The notes: a model not told the origin generated them from the sequence alone. A DNA stretch of 64,000 nucleotides from Agrobacterium tumefaciens (GCF_005221385.1 NZ_CP039904.1:2019501-2083500), one strand, 5' to 3'. Shown: positions 18,094 to 28,758, numbered from the stretch's first letter. Made by a program: numbers and translations.

Positions 18094-18945
18094 TCAAGCA
18101 GCGGAAGCAAGGCTGCGCAGGAAGGCGAGGCAACGGACGAGCTGTGACGCGGCGGCAGCGCAGAAGTTCAGAGCCGGTTCGGATTTTTCGCAGTTCATCC
18201 CGTCGAGATAATAGTCGAGCAGGATGCCGCAAAGCGTAACCGGCTGACCAAGCACCAGATCCAGTTGTCCGGACAATCGTGGCTTGTGACGAAATGTGAG
18301 GCCGGGGATGGAGCTGATCCGCGCCTGCGTTTCCTCGATAAATGCCCTTGATGTCTGATCGTCCTGCCATTCTGCCACAGCGGTAAGGAGTTTTAAAAAA
18401 TGCTCCTCCAGCCCGAGAATATCCGGGGCGTCTCCCGGTGGTGCGGCGACCCTTGCGGCATGAAACGCCTGGCGCCTTTCCCGGCGCATCGTCGCGACAT
18501 GGCCGAGTTCCTCGCGCGCCATTTTTTCCGCCGCCTGCCGCACGTCGGCGCTGGGCGCCTGGGCGGCAACGTAGCTCCAGAACATAAATGCCCGTTCCTC
18601 GTTCCTGACGGCAGCCGAAAAAGCGCGGTAGGCGTCGAGCGTTTCCGGCGGCACCATATCGGCGCCTTCGGCATCGAACATGGGTGAAAGGTCCGGGGCG
18701 GCGATGGTGCCCGCAGTGTCGGTCGGCACCGTCTCGCCAGCCCATACGCCGACCTGACGCAGATGGGTTTCCTCCTCGGCAATCAGCCGTTCGAAAACGG
18801 CGGCAAGCGCCGGCTGGTTTTCATCCAGCATTCGTTGTCTGAGGGCGACATAGCCGTCGATCGATTCTTGTTCCATGCGGGCTGCGGTTTCCAGCACGGC
18901 GTGCATCGTCGTCAGAACGGGCGGTTCGGCATTCAGTCTAGACAT
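18094..18945 (-). CDS. Ferritin-like/rubrerythrin-type protein
   Basis: A protein of about 283 residues made mostly of helices. The N-terminal half looks like a ferritin-like four-helix bundle with ARMEQESIDGY, an ERLIAEEETHLRQVG segment (ExxH di-iron pattern) and a later MAREELGHVATMRRER (second ExxH). The C-terminal third is unlike known ferritins to me. The frame extends to 18990, but the ATG at 18945 follows GAAGAG and begins MSRLNAEPP. It is divergent from nosR, and the shared intergenic region carries an FNR-like box, so oxygen-limited expression is possible. A role in iron storage or peroxide defence is only family-based. Confidence 0.7.
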   Translation of the reverse strand: MSRLNAEPPVLTTMHAVLETAARMEQESIDGYVALRQRMLDENQPALAAVFERLIAEEETHLRQVGVWAGETVPTDTAGTIAAPDLSPMFDAEGADMVPPETLDAYRAFSAAVRNEERAFMFWSYVAAQAPSADVRQAAEKMAREELGHVATMRRERRQAFHAARVAAPPGDAPDILGLEEHFLKLLTAVAEWQDDQTSRAFIEETQARISSIPGLTFRHKPRLSGQLDLVLGQPVTLCGILLDYYLDGMNCEKSEPALNFCAAAASQLVRCLAFLRSLASAA

Positions 18946-18998
18946 GGGTTTCTCTTCAAAATCCTTGTCCCACACTGCCACATCAAACAACGCGGTAT

Positions 18999-19012
18999 TT
19001 GTTCTGGATCAA
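18999..19012. promoter_or_regulatory. FNR/NnrR-type box (TTGTTCTGGATCAA)
   Basis: The sequence matches the FNR-family consensus TTGAT-N4-ATCAA at nine of ten defined positions. It lies about 110 bases upstream of nosR and about 55 bases upstream of the ferritin-like gene. nos operons are classically controlled by FNR/NnrR/DnrD-type activators, so this is a good candidate for anaerobic activation. Binding is inferred. Confidence 0.55.
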
Positions 19013-19122
19013 TGAGGCATCCGGCGGCGCGACTATTTTGCATTCAACCCACTGAGGCCCGACCGATGCGACATGGCCGAGCGTGGGAGTGAACGTCTTG
19101 TCGCACCCCGATGGAATGCCCA

Positions 19123-21396
19123 ATGCCGAAAAATACTCATATCGGGAAACAAGGTCTGGCTGTTTTTCTTTCTTTTCTGATCGCGCTTTTCACCCTTGCA
19201 GGCCACGCCTTCGCTGCCGGCAGTCTTGTCGATTATCTCGCCAAGGTTCAGCCGGCAGAGTTGTTTGCCGCGGCCGACCGCTTTGGCGAGCCGGTGGGGG
19301 AGCCTGCCATCGTGCCCGTCTACAAGGGCAGCGATATCGCCGGTTACGCTTACCTCAACTCGGATTTCACTAATTCGACCGGCTATTCAGGAAAGCCAAT
19401 TCACATCGTTGTCGGCATTGACAGGGCCGGCGTCGTGCGTGGTCTGAAGCTTGTCGATCACAAGGAGCCGATCGTGCTGATCGGCATACCGGAAACCCGG
19501 GTTGTGGCTGCGCTGAATTCGGTGATCGACCGCGATCTGGCCAAGGTCGCTACCGGTGCGGAACGCCCGCCGCAGGTCGATATCGTCAGCGGCGCGACGG
19601 TGACCGTTCTTGTGATGGGCGACAGCGTCGTCCGCTCGGCGGTCAAACTCATTCGCAGCGGCAGGCTGGGAGATGGCACACATGCTGCAGTTGCGGCTGT
19701 GTCGCCGCAGCCGGTCAAAAAACTCGATGTTTCGAAACAGGAGGTTTCCGACTGGCAGACGCTGCTCGGCGATGGTTCCATTCGCGCCCTGCGCCTCAGT
19801 GTCGGTGAAGTCTCTGATGCCTTTGCAAAGGCCGGTCAGCCGGATGCGGCCCGGACACCGGAAGCGTCCAATCCGCAGGACCCGTTCATCGATCTCTACG
19901 TCGCTCCAGTCAGTGTTCCCGCCATTGGCCACAGCCTGCTGGGTGAAGAAGGTTACGGAAGGCTGATAAAACGCCTGAAGCCGGGTCAGTCCGCCATTCT
20001 CGTGGCGGGTGACGGTGCCTATTCGTTCAAGGGGTCTGGTTATGTACGAGGCGGTATTTTCGACCGTATCGAGCTGCTTCAGGACGGGCAGGGCATTCGC
20101 TTCCGCGATCGGGATCACACGCGGCTGACGCAGATCGCCGCCGAGGGCGCGCCGCATTTGCGTGAAATCGCCCTTTACGTGATCCCTGACAGTTTCGCTT
20201 TCGACGTGACGGAACCGTGGGAGTTACAGTTGCTGGTGCAGCGCACCACGGGAGTGCGGGACAAGGCGACGATGCCATACGATCTCGGCTACACGCTGCC
20301 AGACGGCTACGTCAGCATCGAGACGCCCGCAGCCCCACCCGTCGCCCCACCGGCAACCGCAGCAACGATGCCGGCAGATGTGCCGTTCGATCTGGAAAAC
20401 GTGCCGCTCTGGGTCAGCATATGGGAAATGAACCGCGTCTCGGTCGCCATAACCTTTGCCGGGCTGCTGGTTCTCACCGCCATCTTCTTCTTTCAGGACT
20501 GGCTGGTCAAACGGCCCAGGCTGTTCGGCTGGATCAGGCGCGGCTATCTGGTCTTCGCGCTGGTCTGGCTCGGCTGGTATGCCAATGCGCAGCTTTCGGT
20601 GGTCAATGTCCTGACTTTCATCAATGCGCTTATCTCCGGTTTCCACTGGGATTTCTTCCTGTCCGCGCCGTTGATCTTCATTCTCTGGGCAGCGGTTGCA
20701 GCGGGTCTGCTGTTCTGGGGGCGCGGGCCTTTCTGCGGCTGGCTCTGCCCTTTTGGTGCGCTGCAGGAACTGACCAACGGCGTCGCGAAATGGCTGAAGG
20801 TGCCGCAGGTCAAGCTGCCCTGGGGGCTGCATGAGCGCCTCTGGCCGGTCAAATACATCATCTTCCTCGGCCTCTTCGGCCTGTCGCTTTATTCGCTGGC
20901 GCTGGCGGAGACCTTTGCCGAGATCGAACCGTTCAAGACGGCGATCATCCTGAAATTCGCCCGCGAATGGCCCTTCGTGATCTTTGCGCTGACGCTGCTC
21001 GCCGCCGGTCTTTTCATCGAACGTTTCTACTGCCGGTATCTCTGCCCACTCGGCGCAGCACTCGCCATTCCCGGTCGCCTGCGCATGTTCGAATGGCTGA
21101 AACGCTGGCCGGAATGCGGCTCGCCCTGCCAGCGCTGCGCCAAGGAATGTCCCGTGCAGTCGATCCATCCCGAAGGGCAGATCAACGTCAACGAGTGCAT
21201 CTACTGCATGCATTGCCAGGAACTTTACCAGGACGACCACCGCTGTCCGCACATGATTCAGGTGCGGTTGAAGCGGGAAAAATTCGTGGCGCTCTCCACC
21301 CCTCCGGAAAAGGGAAAAGAGCGTCCGAAAACCGTGGTTACCCACAAGGGCAAACCGATCGGCACAGATGAAGGAGTGGCTGGCGAACAGGCCTGA
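19123..21396 (+). CDS. nosR: NosR, membrane flavo-iron-sulfur electron donor for N2O reductase
   Basis: About 757 residues. A signal peptide ([17 protein letters not shown]) leads into a periplasmic FMN-binding domain with the flavinylation motif SGATVT at about residue 157. Several membrane helices follow, with two polyferredoxin-type motifs, CGWLCPFGA and [10 protein letters not shown], and a C-terminal pair of 4Fe-4S ligand sets (CQRCAKECP and CIYCMHC). NosR passes electrons to NosZ and is needed for its expression. The frame also has an ATG at 19111; neither start has a strong site, and 19123 has GGA at a better distance. It starts the nosRZDFYLX operon and ends 23 bases before nosZ. Confidence 0.95.
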   Translation: MPKNTHIGKQGLAVFLSFLIALFTLAGHAFAAGSLVDYLAKVQPAELFAAADRFGEPVGEPAIVPVYKGSDIAGYAYLNSDFTNSTGYSGKPIHIVVGIDRAGVVRGLKLVDHKEPIVLIGIPETRVVAALNSVIDRDLAKVATGAERPPQVDIVSGATVTVLVMGDSVVRSAVKLIRSGRLGDGTHAAVAAVSPQPVKKLDVSKQEVSDWQTLLGDGSIRALRLSVGEVSDAFAKAGQPDAARTPEASNPQDPFIDLYVAPVSVPAIGHSLLGEEGYGRLIKRLKPGQSAILVAGDGAYSFKGSGYVRGGIFDRIELLQDGQGIRFRDRDHTRLTQIAAEGAPHLREIALYVIPDSFAFDVTEPWELQLLVQRTTGVRDKATMPYDLGYTLPDGYVSIETPAAPPVAPPATAATMPADVPFDLENVPLWVSIWEMNRVSVAITFAGLLVLTAIFFFQDWLVKRPRLFGWIRRGYLVFALVWLGWYANAQLSVVNVLTFINALISGFHWDFFLSAPLIFILWAAVAAGLLFWGRGPFCGWLCPFGALQELTNGVAKWLKVPQVKLPWGLHERLWPVKYIIFLGLFGLSLYSLALAETFAEIEPFKTAIILKFAREWPFVIFALTLLAAGLFIERFYCRYLCPLGAALAIPGRLRMFEWLKRWPECGSPCQRCAKECPVQSIHPEGQINVNECIYCMHCQELYQDDHRCPHMIQVRLKREKFVALSTPPEKGKERPKTVVTHKGKPIGTDEGVAGEQA

Positions 21397-21419
21397 GCCA
21401 CCATCAAAGGAGAGAAGAC

Positions 21420-23333
21420 ATGTCGGATCGAAATATCGAAACTGGCCTCAGCAGGCGCCAGCTTCTCGGCTCCACGGCGGTTGCCGCGGTGGCGGGCGCG
21501 GCGACGGTCGGCGGCGCGCTGGCGGTTTCCAGCATCACGGCTGCGCCGGCGCTCGCCGCAGGCGGACAGGCCTTCGAGGTTAAGCCCGGCGAACTGGACG
21601 AATATTACGTCTTTTTCTCAGGCGGCCATAGCGGTGAACTGCGCATTCTCGGCCTGCCGTCGATGCGTGAACTGATGCGTATTCCCGTCTTTAACCGCGA
21701 TAGCGCCACCGGCTGGGGTCAGACCAATGAAAGCCGCAAGATCCTGACGGAGGGGCTGCTGCCTGAAACGAAGGAATATCTGAAGGACAAGGGCGACATC
21801 TACCTCAACGGTGACCTGCACCATCCGCATCCATCCTTTACGGAAGGCACCTATGATGGCCGTTATCTCTTCGCCAATGACAAGGCCAATACCCGCGTCT
21901 GCCGCATCCGCCTTGACGTGATGAAATGTGACAAGATCATCCAGCTGCCCAACCAGCACACGGTTCACGGCCTGCGCGTGCAGAAATATCCGCGCACCGG
22001 TTATGTCTTCGCCAATGGCGAGGACCGGGTGCCGATCCCCAATGACGGTTCGGTTCTCGATGATCACAAACAGTATCACGCGATTTTCTCGGCCATTGAC
22101 GGCGATACGATGAAGGTTGCCTGGCAGGTCATGGTCGACGGCAATCTCGACAATGTCGATGCCGACTATCAGGGCAAATATGCCTTCGCCACCTGCTACA
22201 ATTCCGAAGAGGGCGTGAACCTCGAGGAAATGATGGCGAAGGATCAGGACTGGATCGTCGTCTTCAACCTGAAGCGCATCGAGGAAGCCGTCGCCAAGGG
22301 CGAATTCAAGGAAATGGGTGGCGTGCCGGTTGTGGATGGTCGCCATGGCTCGCCATTCACCCGCTACATCCCGGTGTCCAACGGCCCGCACGGCATGAAC
22401 ACTGCGCCGGATGGTATCCACGTCGTTGCCAATGGCAAGCTGTCGCCGACGGTCACCGTCTTCGACGTCCGGCTGTTCGACGACCTTTTCGCCGACAAGA
22501 TCAAGCCGCGTGATACCGTCGTTGCCGAACCCGAACTCGGTCTTGGCCCGCTTCACACGGCCTATGACGGTCGCGGCAATTGCTACACGACGCTGTTCAT
22601 CGACAGCCAGATCTGCAAATGGAACCTTGAGGATGCCAAACGCGCCTACAAGGGCGAGAAGGTCAATCCGGTCCGTCAGAAGCTCGATGTGCAGTATCAG
22701 CCCGGCCACAACCACACATCCATGGGTCAGACCAAGGATGCAGACGGCAAATGGCTGATCTCGCTCAACAAGTTCTCGAAGGACCGGTATTTGAACGTCG
22801 GCCCGCTGAAACCGGAAAACGATCAGCTGATCGATATTTCCGGCGACGAGATGGTGCTGGTTCACGACAATCCCACCTTTGCCGAGCCGCATGACGCCAC
22901 CATCGTCCATAATTCCAAGATCAACCCGGTCAGCATCTGGAGCCGCGACGACAGCTTCTTTGCCGATGCGGTGGCCCAGGCTAAGGCCGACAACATCGAT
23001 CTGCTGATCGATTCCGAAGTCATTCGCGACGGCGACAAGGTTCGCGTCTACATGACCTCGGCGGCACCTGCCTTCGGTCTGGAAAGCTTCACCGTCAAGC
23101 AGGGTGATGAAGTGACGGTTTACGTCACCAACATCGACGAGGTGGAAGACCTGACCCACGGCTTCTCGATCATCAATTACGGCATCAACATGGAAGTGGC
23201 GCCGCAAGCCACGGCATCCGTCACCTTCAAGGCCGATAAGCCCGGTGTGTGGTGGTATTATTGCTCATGGTTCTGCCATGCCATGCACATGGAAATGAAG
23301 GGCCGCATGCTGGTGGAGCCGAAGAAGGCATGA
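21420..23333 (+). CDS. nosZ: Nitrous-oxide reductase NosZ (clade I, Tat-exported)
   Basis: 637 residues. The N-terminus has a twin-arginine signal (LSRRQLLG, R12-R13) and a long Ala/Gly-rich hydrophobic stretch, so it is exported folded by Tat, which marks clade I enzymes. The beta-propeller contains histidine motifs of the CuZ centre ([38 protein letters not shown]). The C-terminal cupredoxin domain carries the CuA site C-x3-C-x3-H-x2-M at about 615-626. It reduces N2O to N2 in the periplasm. GGAGAGAAGAC precedes the ATG. All key ligands look intact. Confidence 0.97.
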   Translation: MSDRNIETGLSRRQLLGSTAVAAVAGAATVGGALAVSSITAAPALAAGGQAFEVKPGELDEYYVFFSGGHSGELRILGLPSMRELMRIPVFNRDSATGWGQTNESRKILTEGLLPETKEYLKDKGDIYLNGDLHHPHPSFTEGTYDGRYLFANDKANTRVCRIRLDVMKCDKIIQLPNQHTVHGLRVQKYPRTGYVFANGEDRVPIPNDGSVLDDHKQYHAIFSAIDGDTMKVAWQVMVDGNLDNVDADYQGKYAFATCYNSEEGVNLEEMMAKDQDWIVVFNLKRIEEAVAKGEFKEMGGVPVVDGRHGSPFTRYIPVSNGPHGMNTAPDGIHVVANGKLSPTVTVFDVRLFDDLFADKIKPRDTVVAEPELGLGPLHTAYDGRGNCYTTLFIDSQICKWNLEDAKRAYKGEKVNPVRQKLDVQYQPGHNHTSMGQTKDADGKWLISLNKFSKDRYLNVGPLKPENDQLIDISGDEMVLVHDNPTFAEPHDATIVHNSKINPVSIWSRDDSFFADAVAQAKADNIDLLIDSEVIRDGDKVRVYMTSAAPAFGLESFTVKQGDEVTVYVTNIDEVEDLTHGFSIINYGINMEVAPQATASVTFKADKPGVWWYYCSWFCHAMHMEMKGRMLVEPKKA

Positions 23334-24709
23334 GGCATCTCCAAGATGCGGCGAGATGGGGGATGGTGGCGATGATCGCCGCCATTCCCGGCCTGGCGGG
23401 TGCTGAAACCATCCGCCTTTCCGCTGCCGCGACCCCAATACTTCAACAAGCCATCGACCGTGCACAGACGGGCGACGAACTGGTGCTGGAAAGCGGCGAT
23501 TTTTCCGGGCCGGTGACCATTGGCACGTCCATTACTCTGCGCGGCGAGCCGGGTGCGGCCATTCGTGGCACCGGTCAGGGCAGTGTCGTCACCATCACCG
23601 CCGAAGACGTGATCTTCAGCGGCATTATCGTATCCGGTTCAGGCGGTTCGCTGGAAGACATGAATTCGGGCGTGTTCGTTGCCCGCACCGCCAAACGGGC
23701 CATTGTCGAAAACAGCCGCTTCGAAGAAAATCTGTATGGCGTCTATCTGCATGGCGCCGACGATTCCATCGCGCGCAACAATATCATTATCGGTACTGGT
23801 GAAGGCCGTTTAAGCGAAACCGGCAACGGCGTGACCCTGTGGAACGCGCCCGGCGCACGCGTCACCGGCAACGACATCAGCTTCGGACGCGACGGCATCG
23901 CCACCAATGCCAGCAAACGCAACGTGTTCAGTGGTAACCGGTTCAGCAATCTACGATTTGCCATCCACTACATGTACACCAATGACAGCGAGATCAGCGA
24001 TAATGTCTCCACCGGCAATTCGGTGGGATACGCCATCATGTTTTCCAGCCGCCTGAAGATCACCGGAAACGTCTCCGATGGCGACCGGGACCACGGCCTG
24101 CTTTTGAATTACGCCAACAGTTCCACCGTCACCGGCAATACGGTGCGCGGCCATATGCAGCCCGCATCGCGCTGGAGCGAACGCGGCATCCGCTCGCAGG
24201 AACATGGTGTGCCGGCCGCCGATGACGAGGCTGCCGCGGATACCTCGGGAATGCGGCCCGGGCCGGAAAAATGCGTCTTCATCTACAATGCCAACCGCAA
24301 CCGCCTGCGCGACAACCGTTTCGAGGGGTGCGATATTGGCATTCATTTCACCGCCGGTTCGGAAGGCAACATGATGAGCGGCAATGCCTTCATCGCCAAT
24401 CGCAACCAGGTCAAATATGTCGGCACGCGTTATGTCGACTGGTCGGAAAAGGGACGCGGCAATTACTGGAGCGATAATCCCGCTTTCGATCTGGATGGTG
24501 ACGGCATCGCCGACAATCCCTATCGCCCGAATGATCTGATTGACCGCGTGCTGTGGACCGCGCCGCAGGCGCGGGTGCTGACCAGCAGCCCCGCCGTGCA
24601 GGTGGTGCGCTGGGCGCAGGCGCGGTTTCCTGCCCTTTTGCCGGGTGGGGTCACCGACAGTCATCCCTTGATGTCGCCGCCGCAGCCCCCCAGGGAGCCA
24701 CGCTCATGA
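23330..24709 (+). CDS. nosD: NosD, periplasmic copper-site maturation protein
   Basis: 459 residues. The start is the ATG at 23330 that overlaps the nosZ stop (ATGA); the frame is open further upstream inside nosZ. A signal peptide ([14 protein letters not shown]) is followed by a right-handed parallel beta-helix built from short repeats such as [20 protein letters not shown] and ITGNVS (CASH repeats). NosD acts with the NosFY transporter in supplying sulfide/copper for the CuZ centre of NosZ. The C-terminal segment [20 protein letters not shown] is typical of the family. Confidence 0.94.
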   Translation: MRHLQDAARWGMVAMIAAIPGLAGAETIRLSAAATPILQQAIDRAQTGDELVLESGDFSGPVTIGTSITLRGEPGAAIRGTGQGSVVTITAEDVIFSGIIVSGSGGSLEDMNSGVFVARTAKRAIVENSRFEENLYGVYLHGADDSIARNNIIIGTGEGRLSETGNGVTLWNAPGARVTGNDISFGRDGIATNASKRNVFSGNRFSNLRFAIHYMYTNDSEISDNVSTGNSVGYAIMFSSRLKITGNVSDGDRDHGLLLNYANSSTVTGNTVRGHMQPASRWSERGIRSQEHGVPAADDEAAADTSGMRPGPEKCVFIYNANRNRLRDNRFEGCDIGIHFTAGSEGNMMSGNAFIANRNQVKYVGTRYVDWSEKGRGNYWSDNPAFDLDGDGIADNPYRPNDLIDRVLWTAPQARVLTSSPAVQVVRWAQARFPALLPGGVTDSHPLMSPPQPPREPRS

Positions 24710-25626
24710 ACCCGACCGTAAGCGTTCACGATGTGACCAAGACCTATGGCGGCAAGGTCAATGCCCTGCGCGAGCTGAGCTTTATCCTTCATGAAGGGGA
24801 GACCGTAGCTCTGGTCGGTCACAATGGCGCCGGAAAAACCACGCTGATCAAATTGCTGCTCGGGCTTATTCGCCCGACGTCGGGGCATGTGGAGGTGCTG
24901 GGCGAGAACCCGGCGAATGGCGATTTCGCCGTGCGTCAGGCGCTTGGTTACCTGCCGGAAAGCGTGTCTTTCCATCTGGCGCTGACGGGGCGGGAAACAC
25001 TTGCCTTCTACGCCCGCCTCAAGCGGGTGCCCATGCAATCTGCCGACAGCCTGTTCGAGCGTGTCGGCCTTGCCGCCGTGGCCGCCGACCGGCCCATCCG
25101 CACCTATTCCAAGGGCATGCGGCAGAGGCTTGGCCTTGCCCAGGCGTTGCTCGGTGCACCAAGGGTTCTGCTGCTCGATGAACCGACCAGTGGCCTCGAC
25201 CCGGCCCTGCGGCGCAATTTCTACAACCTCGTCGATGAATTGCGGGCAGGCGGCGCGACGATCCTCCTGTCGTCGCATGCGCTGGGGGAACTGGAAGACC
25301 GGGCCGGACGCGTCATCATCGTCAATCGTGGCGTGCGCATTGCCGATGGCACGCTGGATGATCTGAGACGGATTGCCAGCCTGCCGTCGCGTATCCGTAT
25401 CCGCCCGACTGGCGGGGGCGGAGCCGCGGCACCCGCCGATCCCGCGGTGCAATGGACACCGACCGGAGATGGCGCTTACGAGACGGAGGTGGCGCATGCC
25501 GCAAGGCTGCCACTGCTGCACCGCCTCACGGCTGCTGCCGCCGGTATCGAAGCCCTGAGCCTTATCGAGCCGACGCTCGATGATCTCTATGCCCATTTCC
25601 TGAACAGCCAGGAGGCCGCGTCGTGA
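24706..25626 (+). CDS. nosF: NosF, ABC transporter ATPase for NosZ maturation
   Basis: 306 residues. The ATG at 24706 overlaps the nosD stop and has GGGAG upstream; an earlier in-frame start lies inside nosD and is unlikely. Walker A (GHNGAGKTT), signature (YSKGMRQRLGLAQ) and Walker B (VLLLDEPTSGLDP) are intact. The C-terminal 90 residues are a specific extension of the NosF/CcmA-like group. It powers NosY, and together they serve NosD in CuZ assembly. Confidence 0.94.
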   Translation: MNPTVSVHDVTKTYGGKVNALRELSFILHEGETVALVGHNGAGKTTLIKLLLGLIRPTSGHVEVLGENPANGDFAVRQALGYLPESVSFHLALTGRETLAFYARLKRVPMQSADSLFERVGLAAVAADRPIRTYSKGMRQRLGLAQALLGAPRVLLLDEPTSGLDPALRRNFYNLVDELRAGGATILLSSHALGELEDRAGRVIIVNRGVRIADGTLDDLRRIASLPSRIRIRPTGGGGAAAPADPAVQWTPTGDGAYETEVAHAARLPLLHRLTAAAAGIEALSLIEPTLDDLYAHFLNSQEAAS

Positions 25627-26450
25627 GCAACATCCTGATCATTGCGGGGAAGGAAATTCGCGAAGGCATGCGCAATCGCTGGGTGCTGGCCACGACATTG
25701 CTGCTGGCAATGCTCGCCCTGACGCTGACGTTTCTCGGCAGCGCGCCGACCGGCAATGTCAGCGCCAGCCGCATGGATGTGGTCATCGTCAGTCTCTCCA
25801 GCCTGACGATCTTCCTTGTGCCGCTGATTGCGCTGCTGATTTCCCACGATGCCATCGTGGGTGAGGTGGAGCGTGGCACCATGCTGCTGCTGCTCGCCTA
25901 TCCGGTGGGGCGCAGCCAGATCGTTCTGGGCAAGTTTCTCGGCCACATCGCCATCCTCTGCTTCGCCACCACCTGCGGATATGGCACGGCGGCGCTTGCG
26001 CTGGCGCTGATGGGCGGCGCCACCGGTCTTGAGGGCTGGCTGTCGTTTATTTCCATGACGGCATCGTCCGTGCTGCTGGGCGCGGTCTTCGTCGCCATCG
26101 GTTATCTCATCAGTTCGCTATCTTCGGAGCGCAGCACGGCCGGCGGCGTGACGATCGGCATCTGGCTGTTCTTCGTGCTGATCTACGACATGGCCCTGCT
26201 TGGCGGACTGGTGGCGGCACAGGGCCGTTCGTTGCCCGGCGGATTGCTGGATTTCCTGCTACTCGCCAATCCGACGGATGCCTATCGGCTCCTCAATCTC
26301 GGCAGCGGTGGGGCGGCGGCCCTTTCCGGCATGGGCGGGCTTGCCAAAAACTCCATCCTCACCGGTGGCGTCCTGCTCGCCGCCCTTTGCGCCTGGACGG
26401 TTGTTCCGCTCGGCCTCGCCTCGCTGTTTTTCTCAAGGAGGGACGTATGA
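25623..26450 (+). CDS. nosY: NosY, ABC transporter permease for NosZ maturation
   Basis: A 275-residue membrane protein with six hydrophobic segments of the ABC-2 type. It starts at a GTG overlapping the nosF stop (GTGA). The N-terminal amphipathic part (IAGKEIREGMRNRW) and the loop LLLAYPVGRSQIVLGKFLGH are typical of NosY. It forms the channel for the NosF ATPase and docks NosD in the periplasm. Confidence 0.94.
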   Translation: MSNILIIAGKEIREGMRNRWVLATTLLLAMLALTLTFLGSAPTGNVSASRMDVVIVSLSSLTIFLVPLIALLISHDAIVGEVERGTMLLLLAYPVGRSQIVLGKFLGHIAILCFATTCGYGTAALALALMGGATGLEGWLSFISMTASSVLLGAVFVAIGYLISSLSSERSTAGGVTIGIWLFFVLIYDMALLGGLVAAQGRSLPGGLLDFLLLANPTDAYRLLNLGSGGAAALSGMGGLAKNSILTGGVLLAALCAWTVVPLGLASLFFSRRDV

Positions 26451-26986
26451 AAACGGTCCGTTTTGCCCTTGTTCTTGTGGCTTCGTTGCTGCTTGCCGCC
26501 TGCGAAAATGAGCAGCAGGCGGAAACGCCGCCGCCCTTTTCGCTCACCGCCGAGGCCATGGGGCGATATTGCGGCATGAACGTGCTGGAACATGCCGGGC
26601 CGAAGGGGCAGATCATCCTGCGCCAGATACCGGAGGCCATATGGTTCTCCTCAGCACGGGACACTGTGGCCTTCACCATGCTGCCGGACGAACCGAAGGA
26701 GATCGCGGCTATTTACGTGTCCGATATGGGCAAGGCTGCAAGCTGGGAAAAGCCCGGCGCGGAGAACTGGATCGACGCGCGCAAGGCCTTCTTCGTGATC
26801 GGCAGCTCCCTGCGCGGCGGCATGGGCGCGGAGGAAGCCGTGCCCTTTTCCGAGGAGGCGGCAGCAAGGCAATTCGTCGGCAAGAACGGCGGCGAAGTCG
26901 TGAAATTCAACGATCTGCCCGAGAATTACATTCTTGGCGCCGGTGGCGAGGCGGCGGACGATCCGGCTGCGGAGGGGGGGGCATGA
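26447..26986 (+). CDS. nosL: NosL, copper-chaperone lipoprotein
   Basis: A 179-residue outer-membrane or periplasmic lipoprotein. The ATG at 26447 overlaps the nosY stop and follows AAGGAGGGACGT. The signal ends in a lipobox LLAAC at about residues 17-21. The YCGMNVLEH segment near residue 45 supplies the Cys-x-Met copper(I)-binding element expected of NosL. It delivers copper to NosZ by way of the NosDFY complex. Confidence 0.93.
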   Translation: MKTVRFALVLVASLLLAACENEQQAETPPPFSLTAEAMGRYCGMNVLEHAGPKGQIILRQIPEAIWFSSARDTVAFTMLPDEPKEIAAIYVSDMGKAASWEKPGAENWIDARKAFFVIGSSLRGGMGAEEAVPFSEEAAARQFVGKNGGEVVKFNDLPENYILGAGGEAADDPAAEGGA

Positions 26987-27951
26987 TCATGGATAACAAA
27001 CCGGGCCGTCGCCGCTTCATCACGCTCATGGCTGCCTTTGCGGGCCTGCCGCTTTTACCTGACAGGGGTTTTGCCTCAGTCTCCCCCATTGTCTGGCGGG
27101 GACAGGCACTCGGCGCGCCGGCAACGCTTGTGCTCAATCATCAAAACCCTGCAGAGGCGGAGCGCCTCCTGCGCAGGGTGGTAGTCGAGGTGGCGCGCCT
27201 CGAAAGTATTTTCAGCCTGTTTCGGCCGGAATCGGCACTGAGCGAGCTTAATCGCACCGGCGTCCTTGCCGCGCCGCCCTCCGAAATGGTGGAGCTGCTG
27301 GAATTGTGCCGCAGCTTCCATGGGCTTGGGGACGGACGTTTCGATCCGACGATACAGCCGCTCTGGCTGCTGCATGCCCGGCATTTTTTGCGCGATGACG
27401 CCGATCCCGCCGGCCCATCCGCACGGGATATGAGAAAGGCATTGGCGCTGGTGGGCTTCGACAAGGTAAGTTTCGACGCGAACCGTGTTGCACTGGGGCA
27501 GCGCGGCATGGCGTTGACGCTGAACGGTATTGCCCAGGGCTATATTACCGACCGCATCGTTGCCCTGCTGCGGGATGCGGGTGTGACCAGCAGCCTGGTG
27601 GATATGGGCGAAAATCGAGCCATCGGCAATAATGCGCAAGGCGCGCCGTGGCGCGTCGGTCTTGCGCAATCGGAAGATGCCACCCTTCCTGACATGGTTC
27701 TCGATATCACCGACCGTGCCGTGGCGACCTCGGCGGGCGCCGGGTTCCAGTTCGACCGCGCCGGCAAATTCAGTCATATCCTCGATCCGCGCACCGGCCT
27801 GAGCGCGCGCCGTTATGCGCGGGTCTCGGTGGTTGCCGAGGATGCGGCCACAGCCGATGCGCTATCGACCGCCTTCAGCCTGATGGATGAGCGCGAGGTG
27901 GAAACGCTGCGCGCATCGCTTCGCAATGTCGAGGTGTATCTGCGCGCCTGA
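26983..27951 (+). CDS. nosX: NosX, ApbE-type FMN transferase for NosR
   Basis: 322 residues. The ATG at 26983 overlaps the nosL stop (ATGA). The N-terminus RRRFITLMAAFAGLPLLP is a Tat-type signal. The body is an ApbE-family flavin transferase with the LNGIAQGYITDRIV and DMGENRAIG motifs. It attaches FMN to the periplasmic domain of NosR at the SGATVT site. The much longer open frame starting at 26569 runs through nosL and is not the real start. Confidence 0.93.
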   Translation: MIMDNKPGRRRFITLMAAFAGLPLLPDRGFASVSPIVWRGQALGAPATLVLNHQNPAEAERLLRRVVVEVARLESIFSLFRPESALSELNRTGVLAAPPSEMVELLELCRSFHGLGDGRFDPTIQPLWLLHARHFLRDDADPAGPSARDMRKALALVGFDKVSFDANRVALGQRGMALTLNGIAQGYITDRIVALLRDAGVTSSLVDMGENRAIGNNAQGAPWRVGLAQSEDATLPDMVLDITDRAVATSAGAGFQFDRAGKFSHILDPRTGLSARRYARVSVVAEDAATADALSTAFSLMDEREVETLRASLRNVEVYLRA

Positions 27952-27959
27952 ACGCGCAG
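27940..27959. terminator. Hairpin at the end of nosX
   Basis: CTGCGCG and CGCGCAG form a perfect 7-bp stem with a 6-base loop that spans the nosX stop codon. It is a possible end of the nos transcript. There is no strong T tract, so an intrinsic terminator is not certain. Confidence 0.35.
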
Positions 27960-28362
27960 GTTTCAGAAGCGGTTTTGCGTATGTCGCGCGTGTCGCGCCG
28001 CGAGATTGAGGTCGTGCATCGCCATCAGAACCAGTGCCGGGGATCGTCACTTCCCTGTCCCGCAGGTCTTTTACGGTAATATTGGCCAATCTCGAAGATA
28101 CAAGGCCGGAAAGGCGAGGCCAGAAAGCAAGTTGGCGAGCACGCCAGCAAGTGCCAGCCGGAAAGTGCGTGTCGCCTGCCAGCCCGTCCGATCCCGACGC
28201 CCCCGCCGATCAATGTGGCGGAAGGGCCGGAAATCCGGCGCCGTTCCGGAAAAACGGCTGCCATCGCCGGCCTTTGGGGCGGCATCGGGGAGGGAAGGAG
28301 AGAAACCCGTCTGCCGGCCCGCAGGACCTCAGGGCTGTCGCAGGGACACGCCTTTCATGCGG
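27960..28362. other. Stretch between nosX and the DUF2946-like gene; possible gene remnant
   Basis: No frame here has a convincing start and composition. A minus-strand frame ending at a TAA at 28071-28073 encodes a hydrophobic tail, LALAGVLANLLSGLAFPALY, that looks like the end of a membrane protein, but it has no recognisable upstream part. It may be a decayed gene of the type that often sits beside nos operons. Little more can be said. Confidence 0.3.
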
Positions 28363-28758
28363 TCAGGCGGAAAGAGGTGGCGCGCGCGGCGCGGCGCTCA
28401 TCAGAAGAACGGATGGCCTGAACGCGGCCGTATCCGCCACGAAACCTTCACCGGTCTCGATGAGGAGCGGCATGCCGGTCATATCGGCCGGTTGCGGCAG
28501 CAGGATGCCGGCCACGATCCGGCAAACCTCGCAGACTGGAACAACGGCGTGCCGGTCGGGGTGGGACTGGCCATCGTCGTGATCGAAAGTGTGGCAAAGA
28601 TCCGGCAGGCTGCCATCAGGCAGCATATAGGCGGAGATTTCAGTTCCGGCAAAACCGGCTTCTGCCACCGGCACGCGATGGGCGAAACCAATGGCGAACA
28701 AGGCAAGCGCGCACAGAATGCGCATCCCCTTCTGCCATGTCGTCACCTTTGCGATCAT
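28363..28758 (-). CDS. Small exported DUF2946-like protein
   Basis: About 131 residues. A signal-like hydrophobic segment (ILCALALFAIGFAHRVPVAEA) is followed by a region rich in His, Cys and Asp, including LCHTFDHDDGQSHPDRH and a CEVC pair. DUF2946 proteins have this layout and often sit near copper or nos genes, so a metal-related role is possible but unproven. I chose the ATG at 28758; other in-frame ATGs are at 28854 and 28725. It is convergent with the nos operon. Confidence 0.6.
   Translation of the reverse strand: MIAKVTTWQKGMRILCALALFAIGFAHRVPVAEAGFAGTEISAYMLPDGSLPDLCHTFDHDDGQSHPDRHAVVPVCEVCRIVAGILLPQPADMTGMPLLIETGEGFVADTAAFRPSVLLMSAAPRAPPLSA

Noticed and set aside
17923..18147. 74-codon plus-strand frame between the cyclase and the ferritin-like gene
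   Set aside because: Starts at a non-ATG codon without a ribosome binding site and runs into the end of the opposite gene.
20224..21345. 373-codon minus-strand frame inside nosR
   Set aside because: Antisense shadow of a clear nosR; rich in unlikely Glu/Gln/Arg runs and lacking a recognisable domain.
21618..23207. 529-codon minus-strand frame inside nosZ
   Set aside because: Antisense shadow caused by high-GC codon use; nosZ on the plus strand is complete with all copper ligands.
26569..26982. Long upstream extension of the nosX frame
   Set aside because: Lies inside nosL; the ATG at 26983 gives a proper Tat signal and a stop/start overlap.
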